From: UBA4877 sp002399285
Lineage (GTDB): Bacteria > Bacillota > Thermoanaerobacteria > Thermoanaerobacterales > UBA4877
Length of the DNA stretch: 64,000 nucleotides
Assembly: GCA_036771835.1 (NCBI GenBank)
Contig: DAIPGN010000005.1
Span: 68,287-132,286 of the forward strand
Direction: 5' to 3'
The notes under the pieces were generated by a model. The model was given only the letters and a program-made list of their open reading frames with translations, searched no databases and was not told where the DNA came from. The position numbers were made by a program, and so were the translations under genes. The stretch's first letter is position 1. Each line of letters starts with the position of its first letter. Positions 25,072-33,529 of the stretch are shown piece by piece.

Positions 25072-25965
25072 ATGGATATCAAACAATTGGAGGCTTTCGT
25101 TGCCACCGCAAGATTCAGGAGTTTTTCCAAGGCTGCGGACTATCTCTATCTTTCACAGCCCACGGTAAGCTCTCATATACGCAATCTGGAGGGGGAGTTG
25201 GGCGGACCTTTGATAAACAGAAGGGCCGGTCAGTTTATGCTGACGGATCTGGGCGGTATCGTATTTCGAAAGGCTCAGTACCTCCTGGAGGCCAGGGATG
25301 AAATATATAGCGCGGCGAAGGCCCAGGTGCAGAGCAGTTCCCTCGGCATCGTCATAGCCGCCAGCACCATACCCGCGGAATATCTGCTTCCCGGCCTGAT
25401 ATCCGATTTCCTTGGGAATAATGGAAATATCCGCTTTAAGATATTGGAGAAAAACAGCGAAGGCGCTATCGAGATGGTGAGGCATGATCTGTGCGATATG
25501 GGAGTGGTGGGGGCATGCATCAATTATGACGATATGAAATATGAAAGGCTGCTTGACGATAAATTGGTCTTTGTAGCTTCCGGCCAGGCCGGTTACGGCC
25601 CCGCCATCTCAATAGACGAGCTCAGGCGCATACCGTTTGTACTCAGAGAGGAGAGATCGGGGACGTATATCGCCCTTAGGGATTCGATGAAGGCGGCCGG
25701 CTGCGATATTTCGCAGCTGAATAACATAATGGTGATGGAGAGCAACGAGGGGATAAAGGGCATTATAGAAAGGAACGGCTATATGGCCTGTCTTTCGGGG
25801 TTTTGCGTAGAGAAAGAGCTGAACGAAGGAGTTTTGAAGAAAATAACCGTGGAGGGTGTGAATCCGCGCCGCAGCTTTTATATGACATATCTAAGGGACA
25901 AGCCGTTCACCTCCATACAGAAGGATTTCGTGGATGGTATGAAAGACGGTATGAGGCGCATCTAA
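25072..25965 (+). CDS. LysR-family transcriptional regulator
   Basis: A DNA-binding regulator of 297 residues with an N-terminal winged helix-turn-helix (FVATARFRSFSKAADYLYLSQPTVSSHIRNLE, about residues 8-39; quoted helix core SFSKAADYLYLSQPTVSSH) and a CysB/CbbR-like inducer-binding domain (IVIAASTIPAEYLLPGLI, then IPFVLREERSGT). CbbR- and CysR-like members often sense small metabolites. AAGGAGG lies 8 nt before ATG 25072. The divergent layout suggests it controls the HgdB/HgdC-like pair. Confidence 0.92.
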   Translation: MDIKQLEAFVATARFRSFSKAADYLYLSQPTVSSHIRNLEGELGGPLINRRAGQFMLTDLGGIVFRKAQYLLEARDEIYSAAKAQVQSSSLGIVIAASTIPAEYLLPGLISDFLGNNGNIRFKILEKNSEGAIEMVRHDLCDMGVVGACINYDDMKYERLLDDKLVFVASGQAGYGPAISIDELRRIPFVLREERSGTYIALRDSMKAAGCDISQLNNIMVMESNEGIKGIIERNGYMACLSGFCVEKELNEGVLKKITVEGVNPRRSFYMTYLRDKPFTSIQKDFVDGMKDGMRRI

Positions 25966-25975
25966 ATGCGGCCGG

Positions 25976-26860
25976 TCAGGCGGAAAAACTCCATATGTTT
26001 CTGATCTGCGGTTCCAGCGTGTCGTAGTCCCAGGCTTTTTTGCTCCTTATTTTGCTATTGGGATCTCTTATCATGAACTTGTCGTTCTTGTACTGGTATA
26101 TGACTATGAAATGCCCCTGAGATGTGAAGTCTCCCGGACGCATGCTGCAGATGATGGGGTGGCCGCTGGAGAGCTCATCTATCATCCTCTGCTTGTCCAA
26201 AGGCACTACTTTGGAATGCAGTCCCAGTTGTTTTGCTCCCTCCGTCATGAGCGTCCAGTTGGTGCTGTCCGTAGCCCTGTCCAGATAGCCGTTTTCTTCG
26301 CTGAAGGCGGCTACGGCCTTGGGATTCAGCGAGGTGTCTCCCGTCAATCCCACCGCTACCATGGAAAGGCAGGTCGGTCCGCAGCCGGTCAATCCGATCA
26401 CGCCGCCGCCGTAGGGAGCATATCCCCAATCCTCGTCCCACTGGATAAAGAGGGGGATCTGGCCGCGCTTGTACTGCCGGGAGAGATTTATATTTTCCTT
26501 CCAGGTACCCTTCTTTTCAGGATAGTCCAATGTGAAATCAAGCAGCTCGGGGTTGCTTGCCAGCGATTCAAGCAGCTGGGGCGGATATTCTTCCGAGTTT
26601 TTAAGTATGCTAAGCACCTTACGGTCCTTAACTGCCATAGCTTCCAGGGAATCTACCGCCTCATCGGGAACGTCGCCGCTTATGCTGTCCCTGTCGTACA
26701 GATCGCCTATATTATCCTTTGCGATACTATCCACATCATCCTTTGAGAGAAGACGCGGCGTCAGCAATGCCTTGCCCATATAGAATATAATCACCAAAAG
26801 GGCGACCTTTATAAGTATATTAAAAAATCTATGTTTAGCTGCTCTCTTCTTTCTTCTCAT
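25976..26860 (-). CDS. Membrane-anchored C39-like cysteine peptidase domain protein
   Basis: A 294-residue protein with a basic N-terminus, one membrane helix (FFNILIKVALLVIIFYMG, about residues 12-29), a linker of about 110 residues and a C-terminal C39-like (papain-fold) domain. Candidate catalytic residues are Cys in GLTGCGPTCLSM, His in SQGHFIVIY and Asp in MIRDPNS. ATG 26860 has AAAGGAGC at good distance; an ATG at 26917 does not. C39-like domains without an ABC partner often act on cell-wall or secreted peptides, but the substrate is unknown. A Pho-box-like array lies upstream, like that of the secreted protein at 7630. Confidence 0.85.
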   Translation of the reverse strand: MRRKKRAAKHRFFNILIKVALLVIIFYMGKALLTPRLLSKDDVDSIAKDNIGDLYDRDSISGDVPDEAVDSLEAMAVKDRKVLSILKNSEEYPPQLLESLASNPELLDFTLDYPEKKGTWKENINLSRQYKRGQIPLFIQWDEDWGYAPYGGGVIGLTGCGPTCLSMVAVGLTGDTSLNPKAVAAFSEENGYLDRATDSTNWTLMTEGAKQLGLHSKVVPLDKQRMIDELSSGHPIICSMRPGDFTSQGHFIVIYQYKNDKFMIRDPNSKIRSKKAWDYDTLEPQIRNIWSFSA

Positions 26861-26942
26861 ATGTAGCTCCTTTCCCAAATCCTTTGTTTTACGGGCGCTG
26901 CAGAGGCGGCGGATCATCCTTCAATTTTGCATCTCCATATCT

Positions 26943-27009
26943 AGTATACCAGAAAAATACGGACTATTTGCGGGGTTTTGCTTAATAAGATGTTAAGATT
27001 TTCTTAAGA
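26943..27009 (-). promoter_or_regulatory. Second Pho-box-like array with candidate -10 boxes
   Basis: Read on the minus strand, TTAAGA, TTAACA and TTAAGC follow each other exactly 11 bp apart (plus-strand 26980-27007). TATTTT sits 20 bp after the last repeat (26954-26959), the same spacing as at 7589. A better TATACT lies one turn further (26943-26948). The unit CTTAACATCTT nearly equals CTTAACATTTT at 7562-7572. The regulator is inferred to be of the OmpR/PhoB type. Confidence 0.5.
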
Positions 27010-27120
27010 ATCTCCGGGCAGGATCGAAGGTAAAATCAAATTTTCCCTTTCATGGCCTGCGTTTGGCGTGATCAGCCGAGGGATGCGGAAAGGAAGTTAA
27101 TGGATGATATGGCAATAAAA

Positions 27121-27166
27121 ATACGGAAGATCCCCGCGCCTATGCGAAGGGGACCTTCCGTATACT
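27121..27166 (-). terminator. Terminator of the adenine deaminase-permease operon
   Basis: ATACGGAAGRTCCCC arms (27121-27135 and 27151-27165) pair almost perfectly around a 15-nt loop. On the minus strand the stem is followed by TTTTTATTG (the T-run overlaps the stem end), 15 nt after the permease stop codon. Confidence 0.8.
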
Positions 27167-27180
27167 GATAGGCCGAACTG

Positions 27181-28503
27181 TTATACGAAGAACTTGATGG
27201 ACATGACCGCGGCCATCAGAAAGGTCCCAATGGAGGGCATTTTTGCCTTATCCGAGGTAAATATATACTGCACTAGAGAGATCAGCACGTTGATGATGAC
27301 GCCCATGGCGACACCCAGCACGAAGTCTCCGGTAAATGCGGTCGTCAGGAGCATGAGTGCCAGCGGAGTCCATTCAAGGGGCGTGAAGTCGACGTCCTTC
27401 AATACCTCCAGCATGGATGCGCCTATGAGAATGAGCACCGGAGAGGTAGCGGCGCTGGGGATCATCAGGAACAGCGGCGAGAAGAACATTGAGAGCAGGA
27501 ACATGACTCCCGTGGATACCGCGGTAAGCCCGGTACGTCCGCCCGCTTCGATACCGGACGCAGATTCCACGAAGGTCTGTATATTTGTTATGCCGAATAT
27601 GCCTCCTATACATGTGCCGACTGCATCGGTGAGAAACACACGGCTTATCCCCGGGAAATTCCCGTCTTCATCCAGCATTCCGGCTTTCCCGGCCAGGCCT
27701 AGGGAAGTGCCCATGGTGGAGAAAAAATCGCTGAGTACGAAGAAGATCAAGATCGGCATATTGGCCAGGGTAAAGACGCCCTTTACGTCGGCCTTGAATG
27801 CAACGTCTCCCAGCGCGCTCAGATCAAAGCTGACGATGGAAGACGGGAACTTGACGACGCCCATGAAGACGCCGATCAGGGTGGTCAGAAGAATGGAGAT
27901 CAGATATGCGCCGCGAATAGGATATTTTTTTCCATTGACCTCTATGCGGAGGTAATCCAGAACCAATGTGATGACAAGACCGATGACTGCAAGTTGAACG
28001 CTGGGCTGAGAAAAGTCTCCCAGTCCGGAAAAGTCCTTAAGCACGTATCCTCCGTTCACGACCGCCATCCTGGCAAGGAAGATGCCGACGGCGGCTCCTA
28101 TGCCTACCTTAAGATTTTTCGGCATGACCCGGACCATGTCCTCGCGAACCCTGAAGAGCGTGAGCAGTATCAATATGCCGCCGGAGACCACAAACATTCC
28201 GACGCCGACCTGCCAGGTGGCCTGGCCGGTCGCTACGAGGGAGTATGCCATGATCGCGTTTGTACCCATGCCGGGCGCCAGAGCAAAAGGCACCTTGGAG
28301 TAGAAAGCGGACATTAAGGTGAAGACTGCGGACATCAGGCCGGTCGCTATCAATACGCCCTTGGGATTCATTCCCGCATCGGCCATCATGGAGGACTGCA
28401 CCACGAGTATATACGCCATGGTCGCAAATGTGGTGATACCTGCCATTACTTCGGTTTTTACGTCGGTACCCTTCTTTTCCAGCTCGAAATAGCTATTCAG
28501 CAT
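27181..28503 (-). CDS. Purine permease, NCS2 AzgA/PbuG family
   Basis: Proton-coupled uptake of purine bases such as adenine, guanine or hypoxanthine. The 440-residue protein has about 12-14 membrane segments. AzgA-type motifs include TTFATMAYILVVQ, VPFALAPGMGTNAIMAY and the C-terminal SVQAFVE-like stretch NIQTFVESASGIEAGGRTG. The start is taken at ATG 28503 (11 nt after AAGGGG) instead of a GTG at 28515 that touches the site. It follows the adenine deaminase gene in the same operon, so adenine or hypoxanthine is the likely substrate. Confidence 0.9.
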   Translation of the reverse strand: MLNSYFELEKKGTDVKTEVMAGITTFATMAYILVVQSSMMADAGMNPKGVLIATGLMSAVFTLMSAFYSKVPFALAPGMGTNAIMAYSLVATGQATWQVGVGMFVVSGGILILLTLFRVREDMVRVMPKNLKVGIGAAVGIFLARMAVVNGGYVLKDFSGLGDFSQPSVQLAVIGLVITLVLDYLRIEVNGKKYPIRGAYLISILLTTLIGVFMGVVKFPSSIVSFDLSALGDVAFKADVKGVFTLANMPILIFFVLSDFFSTMGTSLGLAGKAGMLDEDGNFPGISRVFLTDAVGTCIGGIFGITNIQTFVESASGIEAGGRTGLTAVSTGVMFLLSMFFSPLFLMIPSAATSPVLILIGASMLEVLKDVDFTPLEWTPLALMLLTTAFTGDFVLGVAMGVIINVLISLVQYIFTSDKAKMPSIGTFLMAAVMSIKFFV

Positions 28504-28556
28504 TATTATACACACCCCTTATATAGTCTGTTTCTTACTTGGTATCTCTGTGCTGC

Positions 28557-30329
28557 TCATTCGAATATCGGTATGAATTGCTGGGACGATCCGTCCACCA
28601 TGCCCCTGTCCGAAATAAGAGTGCCCGGCAGCACGACCAGAGCGAGGGACGTTATCTTGGGAAAGATATTTTGCCCTCCGCATACGTCACAGATGGCCTT
28701 TAACGCTTTGTCCACCTCGGGAGCAAGCTGCTCGACAGGCAGAAGAGACATCAGACCGGCGACCGGCAGAGCCGCCGTGGCAAGAACGCATCCCTGCGAG
28801 ACCACCGTGACCCCGCCGCCTGTCCGGCGCAGTTCTTCGGCTGCCGCATATGCGTCCGCCGGATCCCTATATACGACGCAGAAATTGTGTGAATCATGGG
28901 AGACGGTCGAGGCAACCGCGCCATGTACCAGGCCGAAGTCTTTGAATACGGCGATCGTCTTATCGCCGCTTCCGTAGCGGTTGCATACGGCGACATATGC
29001 CAAATTCGAATCGCCGCTGATATCCACCCTTCCTTCGGTAACGGGCAGATCCTGCGGGACGGCTTTATTGAAGGGACCGCCTTGGTACTTGCTCATGACC
29101 ACATTGGCCCGGACCGTGCCTGCGGCTCCCTCCGGTGCTTTGAGCACAAAATCCTCCGGGGAGTCGATGTCCTTCATATTCATGGTGTTGGGGAAGGAAT
29201 ACCGTTTGCTTTTCTCCCACCCGCGGGGGATGTATCTGCCGCGCTCCGCCGTCAGTTTTCCGCCGGTGAATACGGCTGCCGGACGTTCGCCGTTGAGCTC
29301 CTCGACCAGCTGCATGTCCGCGGCATAGCCGGGAGCGATAGCCCCCAGATCGGAAAATCCGTATTCCCGGGCCGCATTCAGCGTGGCCCAGCGGATGGCA
29401 TCGATCGGTTCCGTACCGAGTTTTATCGCCTTGCGCACCACACGATTGAGGTGGCCGGTCTCCAGGATGTCCTGCGCATGTACGTCATCGGTACAGAGAG
29501 AGACAAAATCGGTATAGCGCATACCCTTAAGGCCGTTCAGCTCTTCCTCCAGAAAATCGGCCAGAGAGCTGGATTTCAGATTGACGTGCATTCCGGCGCG
29601 CACCTTTTTGGCACATTCTTCGGCGTAGCGGCACTCGTGGTCGCTTACCGGGCCGGCGGTGACATATGCCTGCATTTCCTTGCCCATGAGTCCGGGAGCA
29701 TGGCCCTGTATGAATACTTCCCTCTTAAGGCCCTCCGTTAAGATATCGTGCATGCGCTGCTCATCCCGTACTACATTCACGTAATCCATGACCTCGGCTA
29801 TGCCGATCACACCGGGAGTATCCAGCAGAGATGCTATCTCATCCGCAAGGAATGAAGCTCCGTTGCCCTCCAATGCCGGAACAGACGGCACACAGGAGGG
29901 GGCGAGCACGTACTGGCGCAGAGGCGTGTTCTTTGCACTTTCCAACATGAATTTCACGCCGTCGATACCCATTACATTGGCGATCTCGTGAGGATCGGTG
30001 ACTACCGTGGTGGTCCCCCATGGAAGTACCGCCCTGGCAAACTGCTCCGGTATCATCATCGTACTCTCCACATGCATGTGGGTATCGATGAAACCCGGGA
30101 TGAGATACGCGCCGTTTCCATCATAGACGGTACCGCTTTGAAGCGCCGTGGTCTCTCCCTCTTCGCGGACACGGACTATCATACCGTCCAATACGTCCAC
30201 GGAAGCAGGATAGATCTCGCCGGTGATGACGTTCACCAGCCGCACGTTTTCTACCGTCAGGTCACACGGTATTTTTTGCATTGTAGCCGCGATAAGGCGG
30301 CTTCTGTCTGTAGGCCCTGTGGTTCTCAT
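28557..30329 (-). CDS. ade: Adenine deaminase
   Basis: Deaminates adenine to hypoxanthine and ammonia in purine salvage. The 590-residue amidohydrolase has the metal motif GFIDTHMHVEST (about residues 76-87), GTTTVVTDPHEIANVMG, the later HAPGLMG and DHECRYAEE, and VSLCTDDVHAQDI, all typical of Ade/AdeC. Length fits the family. AGGAGATAAC precedes ATG 30329. The leader carries a purine riboswitch and terminator. Expression is therefore expected to fall when purines are plentiful. Confidence 0.95.
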   Translation of the reverse strand: MRTTGPTDRSRLIAATMQKIPCDLTVENVRLVNVITGEIYPASVDVLDGMIVRVREEGETTALQSGTVYDGNGAYLIPGFIDTHMHVESTMMIPEQFARAVLPWGTTTVVTDPHEIANVMGIDGVKFMLESAKNTPLRQYVLAPSCVPSVPALEGNGASFLADEIASLLDTPGVIGIAEVMDYVNVVRDEQRMHDILTEGLKREVFIQGHAPGLMGKEMQAYVTAGPVSDHECRYAEECAKKVRAGMHVNLKSSSLADFLEEELNGLKGMRYTDFVSLCTDDVHAQDILETGHLNRVVRKAIKLGTEPIDAIRWATLNAAREYGFSDLGAIAPGYAADMQLVEELNGERPAAVFTGGKLTAERGRYIPRGWEKSKRYSFPNTMNMKDIDSPEDFVLKAPEGAAGTVRANVVMSKYQGGPFNKAVPQDLPVTEGRVDISGDSNLAYVAVCNRYGSGDKTIAVFKDFGLVHGAVASTVSHDSHNFCVVYRDPADAYAAAEELRRTGGGVTVVSQGCVLATAALPVAGLMSLLPVEQLAPEVDKALKAICDVCGGQNIFPKITSLALVVLPGTLISDRGMVDGSSQQFIPIFE

Positions 30330-30351
30330 GTGTTATCTCCTCTCATTTTTA

Positions 30352-30397
30352 AAGATAAAAAATAAAAGACAAGGATACAGTGTTCCTTGTCTTTTTT
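30352..30397 (-). terminator. Riboswitch-controlled terminator in the ade leader
   Basis: AAAAGACAAGGA (30364-30375) and TCCTTGTCTTTT (30384-30395) form a perfect 12-bp stem with an 8-nt loop. On the minus strand it is followed by ATTTTTTATC. It lies between the purine aptamer and the ade start codon, the normal place for an OFF-switch terminator. Confidence 0.85.
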
Positions 30398-30474
30398 GAG
30401 CATTAAGTAATAAACCATAGAAAAATCCGCTTAGGATAATCTACGATCTTACAAAAAGCAGTAACAAAAAGAAC

Positions 30475-30542
30475 ACCATAGCGTAGGTGATTTACGGCCA
30501 CCACGTAGAGACATCCACACCGTATTAGTGGACTTATATGGC
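30475..30542 (-). ncRNA. Purine riboswitch aptamer, guanine-type by sequence
   Basis: On the minus strand GCCATATAAG opens P1 and J1/2. P2 is TCCAC/GTGGA with loop TAATACGGT, J2/3 is TGTCTCTAC, P3 is GTGGTG/CACCTAC with loop GCCGTAAAT, and J3/1 plus P1 close as GCTATGGT. The loop motifs ACGG and CCGTAAA and the core TCTAC are diagnostic of the class. The base that pairs with the ligand is C (plus-strand G at 30481), as in guanine/hypoxanthine riboswitches; adenine types have U there. Confidence 0.88.
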
Positions 30543-30576
30543 TATCTAATTTACAATATTCTTTTTTACAAGTTGG

Positions 30577-30605
30577 ATTATAACATCCCCGCAAAATAAA
30601 AGCAA
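30577..30605 (-). promoter_or_regulatory. Promoter of the ade operon
   Basis: On the minus strand TTGCTT (30600-30605) and TATAAT (30577-30582) are 17 bp apart, about 35 nt upstream of the riboswitch. Confidence 0.75.
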
Positions 30606-30731
30606 ATGGTTTTTTTAAACAGAGCGATGTTGTCTCAAACGGCCTTAAGTGACATGAGATGTATTTATAGCCTAAAAAACCGGGGTACGAGGGGTTGATA
30701 TGAAAGAGTGAAGCCAAAATAAAAAAAACTC

Positions 30732-30760
30732 TTGACTAATCTTTAATATTGTTCTATATT
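30732..30760 (+). promoter_or_regulatory. Promoter of the DUF3870 gene
   Basis: TTGACT (30732-30737) and TATATT (30755-30760) are 17 bp apart, with the start codon at 30807. Confidence 0.7.
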
Positions 30761-30806
30761 ATAGGAAAATGATTTCATCGATTTAAACTGTCACCGGGTG
30801 ATATCA

Positions 30807-31127
30807 ATGAATGAAACGGTCTATATAATCGGCGAAGCCAGAACCAATAATGACAATTCCATTACCTTGATCTACAATTCATTCTATATGGCATTTGAAA
30901 TAGATGTGGCAACGGACAAGATAATTGATGCCGGATGTACCCACACGATCAATGTGACCGAGGACTTTATCAAAAAATTATTCATAGGAAGAGATTTTCT
31001 GAAATACGATATATTGGAGCAGGAAATTGAAAGAAGGTATCACGGCACGTCTCAAAGGGCCATAATCGTATCCTACAGGGATGCGGTAAAGAAATATCAG
31101 GACGTCAAAAATACATTTTATAAATAG
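30807..31127 (+). CDS. DUF3870 family protein
   Basis: A soluble 106-residue protein of unknown function, resembling DUF3870: it has the N-terminal VYIIGEARTNNDN, then IYNSFYMAFEIDVATDKIIDAG with a likely ligand-site region, and an aromatic tail. No signal peptide or membrane segment. ATG 30807 is favoured over GTG 30798 because GGGTGAT lies just upstream. Proteins of this type are often found next to small-molecule transport and catabolic genes, and here a permease gene follows after a terminator. Confidence 0.75.
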   Translation: MNETVYIIGEARTNNDNSITLIYNSFYMAFEIDVATDKIIDAGCTHTINVTEDFIKKLFIGRDFLKYDILEQEIERRYHGTSQRAIIVSYRDAVKKYQDVKNTFYK

Positions 31128-31171
31128 CTGCTTTGTTTATATGATGCAGTACAACTGTGTCGGAGTAAATG

Positions 31172-31219
31172 AAACCCAGCAATGACAAGTAATTGTTATT
31201 GTTGGGTTTTGCTTTTTTT
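31172..31219 (+). terminator. Rho-independent terminator
   Basis: AAACCCAGCAATGACAA and TTGTTATTGTTGGGTTT form a long imperfect stem with a 4-nt loop, followed by TGCTTTTTTT. It ends the DUF3870 gene. Confidence 0.85.
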
Positions 31220-31349
31220 AGAGCTTTCCGTAAATGCCGGCGGGAGGCGCGAAAATAACGGGGAGGTGAACTTGAATACGTAAGGAATACGTTTTCTTAA
31301 ACGGCAGATGCATATCTGAAATATTAATTTCAAAGGAGGGTCATGTTTT

Positions 31350-32645
31350 ATGTTATTCCATTTATCACCGATCTTTGCCTTGGTGCCGCTGGTAATTTAC
31401 ATTATCTTATCATTTAAAGATATCAATCCCATATTGAACGTAATTATCTGCGTCATTTTAAGCGCGATCCTCACAAAACAAAATTTCGCGGACTTTGGAA
31501 GCATTATCTCCGAGTCCTTAGGCTCCTTTTTGGGAATGATAGGTTTTATCATCATGCTGGGCTCAGGCCTGGGAGCAATTTTACAAAAGACGGGGGTGGC
31601 TGAATATCTAGTTATGAGCCTCGTCAAAAAGATTGGAGTCGATAATGAAAAGAAAGCCATTTTGACAACAATGGTGAGTTCCATGGTCCTTGTAGCACTG
31701 CTTGGAACATTGGCGGGCGCGAACGCCATTATCGCCCCTATCATAATACCCCTTGTGGCTGCGATAGGCATTACCCCCTCGACGGTCGCGGTGGTCTTCA
31801 TGGGCGCGGGCCTTACGGGTATGTTCATAGGTCCGTACACGCCGCAGGTCGTTACCATAATGGGACTTACCGGTTTGAGCTACGGAAGGTATCTGATCGC
31901 GGCGGGGCTTCCCCTGGCATTCCTGGTCTTGATAATAACATACGTTATGGCTAAAAGCATACAAAAGAAGACGACCGGCGTTTATGCCTATGAAAATGTC
32001 GAGAAATATGAAGACAATTATGAAGCAAGCAGCGAGGTCAAACGGGCGGCGCTTGCCTTCGGGCTGTCGATGGCTGTGATGATAATATACGGTATCCATC
32101 TGCAGAGCGGAGCATCCTATGCCATTCTGGTCATAACGGTTGCCGCCGCCATAACGGGCTTTGCAGGGAAACTCAGGGCCGGCGACCTGATCGATACCTT
32201 TGTCAAGGGCGCTTCACGCATGATGTGGCTGTTTATAATGTTCATATTGTTCAATCCGTTTATCAATTTTGTCGCGGATGCGGGCGCGTTTGAAAAATTG
32301 GTCTCACTGCTGAATCCGCTGCTTAAATTAAAGAGCAAGGTGGTATTCACATTTGTGGCCGCGCTTACGGGAATTTTCGGGGTAGGCGGAGCTGCTACGG
32401 CAGACAATATAGTAATGGACAACATGTTCAGGCCGCTCGTTCAGCAGCTGAATATTTCTCCCTCATTATGGGCGCTGATACTGCTCATTGCAGGCCAGAT
32501 CACGTCGTTTGCATATCCGGAAGCGGACATGATCGGACAGATGGGACTTGCGCGGTCTAAAGACATGAAGAATCTGGTCAAATACGGCATTACCGTGACA
32601 ATAGCTTCGCTTATTCTCGTGGTCATAATATCATGTTTTGATTAG
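31350..32645 (+). CDS. Ion-coupled permease of the NhaC/ion transporter superfamily
   Basis: An integral membrane protein of 431 residues and about 11-12 membrane segments. Features include the paired re-entrant-loop-like glycine-rich stretches GFIIMLGSGLGAILQKTG (about residues 65-82), GTLAGANAIIAPIIIPL and GIFGVGGAATADNIV. It resembles antiporter-like secondary carriers of the ion transporter superfamily. The substrate is not evident. AAAGGAGGG lies upstream of ATG 31350. The genes after it encode a beta-lactamase-fold hydrolase and a dipeptide epimerase, so a peptide or amino-acid substrate is a reasonable inference. Confidence 0.75.
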   Translation: MLFHLSPIFALVPLVIYIILSFKDINPILNVIICVILSAILTKQNFADFGSIISESLGSFLGMIGFIIMLGSGLGAILQKTGVAEYLVMSLVKKIGVDNEKKAILTTMVSSMVLVALLGTLAGANAIIAPIIIPLVAAIGITPSTVAVVFMGAGLTGMFIGPYTPQVVTIMGLTGLSYGRYLIAAGLPLAFLVLIITYVMAKSIQKKTTGVYAYENVEKYEDNYEASSEVKRAALAFGLSMAVMIIYGIHLQSGASYAILVITVAAAITGFAGKLRAGDLIDTFVKGASRMMWLFIMFILFNPFINFVADAGAFEKLVSLLNPLLKLKSKVVFTFVAALTGIFGVGGAATADNIVMDNMFRPLVQQLNISPSLWALILLIAGQITSFAYPEADMIGQMGLARSKDMKNLVKYGITVTIASLILVVIISCFD

Positions 32646-32656
32646 GAGGGACAGTT

Positions 32657-33436
32657 ATGTTAGAGGAAAAAATAAGGAATTATATCAAAACGCAAAAGGG
32701 AAACGTCGCTGTGGTTTTTAAGGACTTGAAGGACGGCAGGGAGATCAGGATCAACGGGGACATGAAATTTCCATCGGCCAGCACGATCAAGATTTTCATA
32801 ATGTCGGAGCTCTTCAACAGGATCAACAAGGGCTTTTACAAACTGGACGACGAGATCGAAATCACGGATAAAATGAAGACGGGCGGGGATGGCATACTCA
32901 AAGAACTGAACATCGGACACAAGTTCACTTTAGGGGAATTATGCACCATGATGATCGTATTGAGCGACAATATGGCGACTAATATATTGATAAACCTGCT
33001 CGGCATGGACAACGTCAATTCGACCATAGAGAAATTGGGGATGAAGAAGGCCAGACTGCAGAGGAAAATGATGGATTCTCAGGCGGCTGCGGAGGGCAGG
33101 GAGAACTTCATGACTGCGGATGACTTTGCCCATGTGCTGGAGCTCATATACAGGGGCGAGGACATAAATAAAACTTACAGCGGCATGATGCTGGATATAC
33201 TCAAGAGACAGCAGGTCAGGGGGAGACTTGACCTGTATCTCCCCGAGGACGTTTTAATTGCCCATAAGACCGGAGACTTGGATAACCTGGAGCATGACGG
33301 CGGAATAGTATACCTTCCGCACAGGGAATATATAATCTGTGTCCTTACCAACAAGGTGGAGACCAATAAAGACGGAAGAGAGATAATAGGCACGATATCC
33401 AAAATGGTATATGACGAGATGTGCGCGCTAAATTGA
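32657..33436 (+). CDS. Cytoplasmic class A beta-lactamase-fold serine hydrolase
   Basis: A serine hydrolase of 259 residues with all class A motifs: Ser42-T-I-Lys45, Ser103-Asp104-Asn105, an acidic loop residue around 147-149 in AAAEGREN, and Lys204-Thr-Gly. It has no signal peptide, so it should stay in the cytoplasm, unlike drug-resistance beta-lactamases. Placed between a permease and a dipeptide epimerase, it may hydrolyse imported peptides or amides. AGGAGGG overlaps the upstream stop codon, so the genes are coupled. True lactamase activity cannot be excluded. Confidence 0.88.
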   Translation: MLEEKIRNYIKTQKGNVAVVFKDLKDGREIRINGDMKFPSASTIKIFIMSELFNRINKGFYKLDDEIEITDKMKTGGDGILKELNIGHKFTLGELCTMMIVLSDNMATNILINLLGMDNVNSTIEKLGMKKARLQRKMMDSQAAAEGRENFMTADDFAHVLELIYRGEDINKTYSGMMLDILKRQQVRGRLDLYLPEDVLIAHKTGDLDNLEHDGGIVYLPHREYIICVLTNKVETNKDGREIIGTISKMVYDEMCALN

Positions 33437-33529
33437 GCCGCGCTTTCGGCATATGCGATGCCGCCGTTGAATCAGGAAACAGGCGGCGGCTTACGGAGGA
33501 TCCGCAAATTAACATAAGGGGGTAGGAAT

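Noticed and set aside
30403..30717. 104-codon open frame on the minus strand
   Set aside because: It runs across the purine riboswitch, its promoter and its leader, which explain the sequence better.
32657..33436. Beta-lactam resistance gene
   Set aside because: The protein has class A motifs but no signal peptide, and sits in a peptide-metabolism context.
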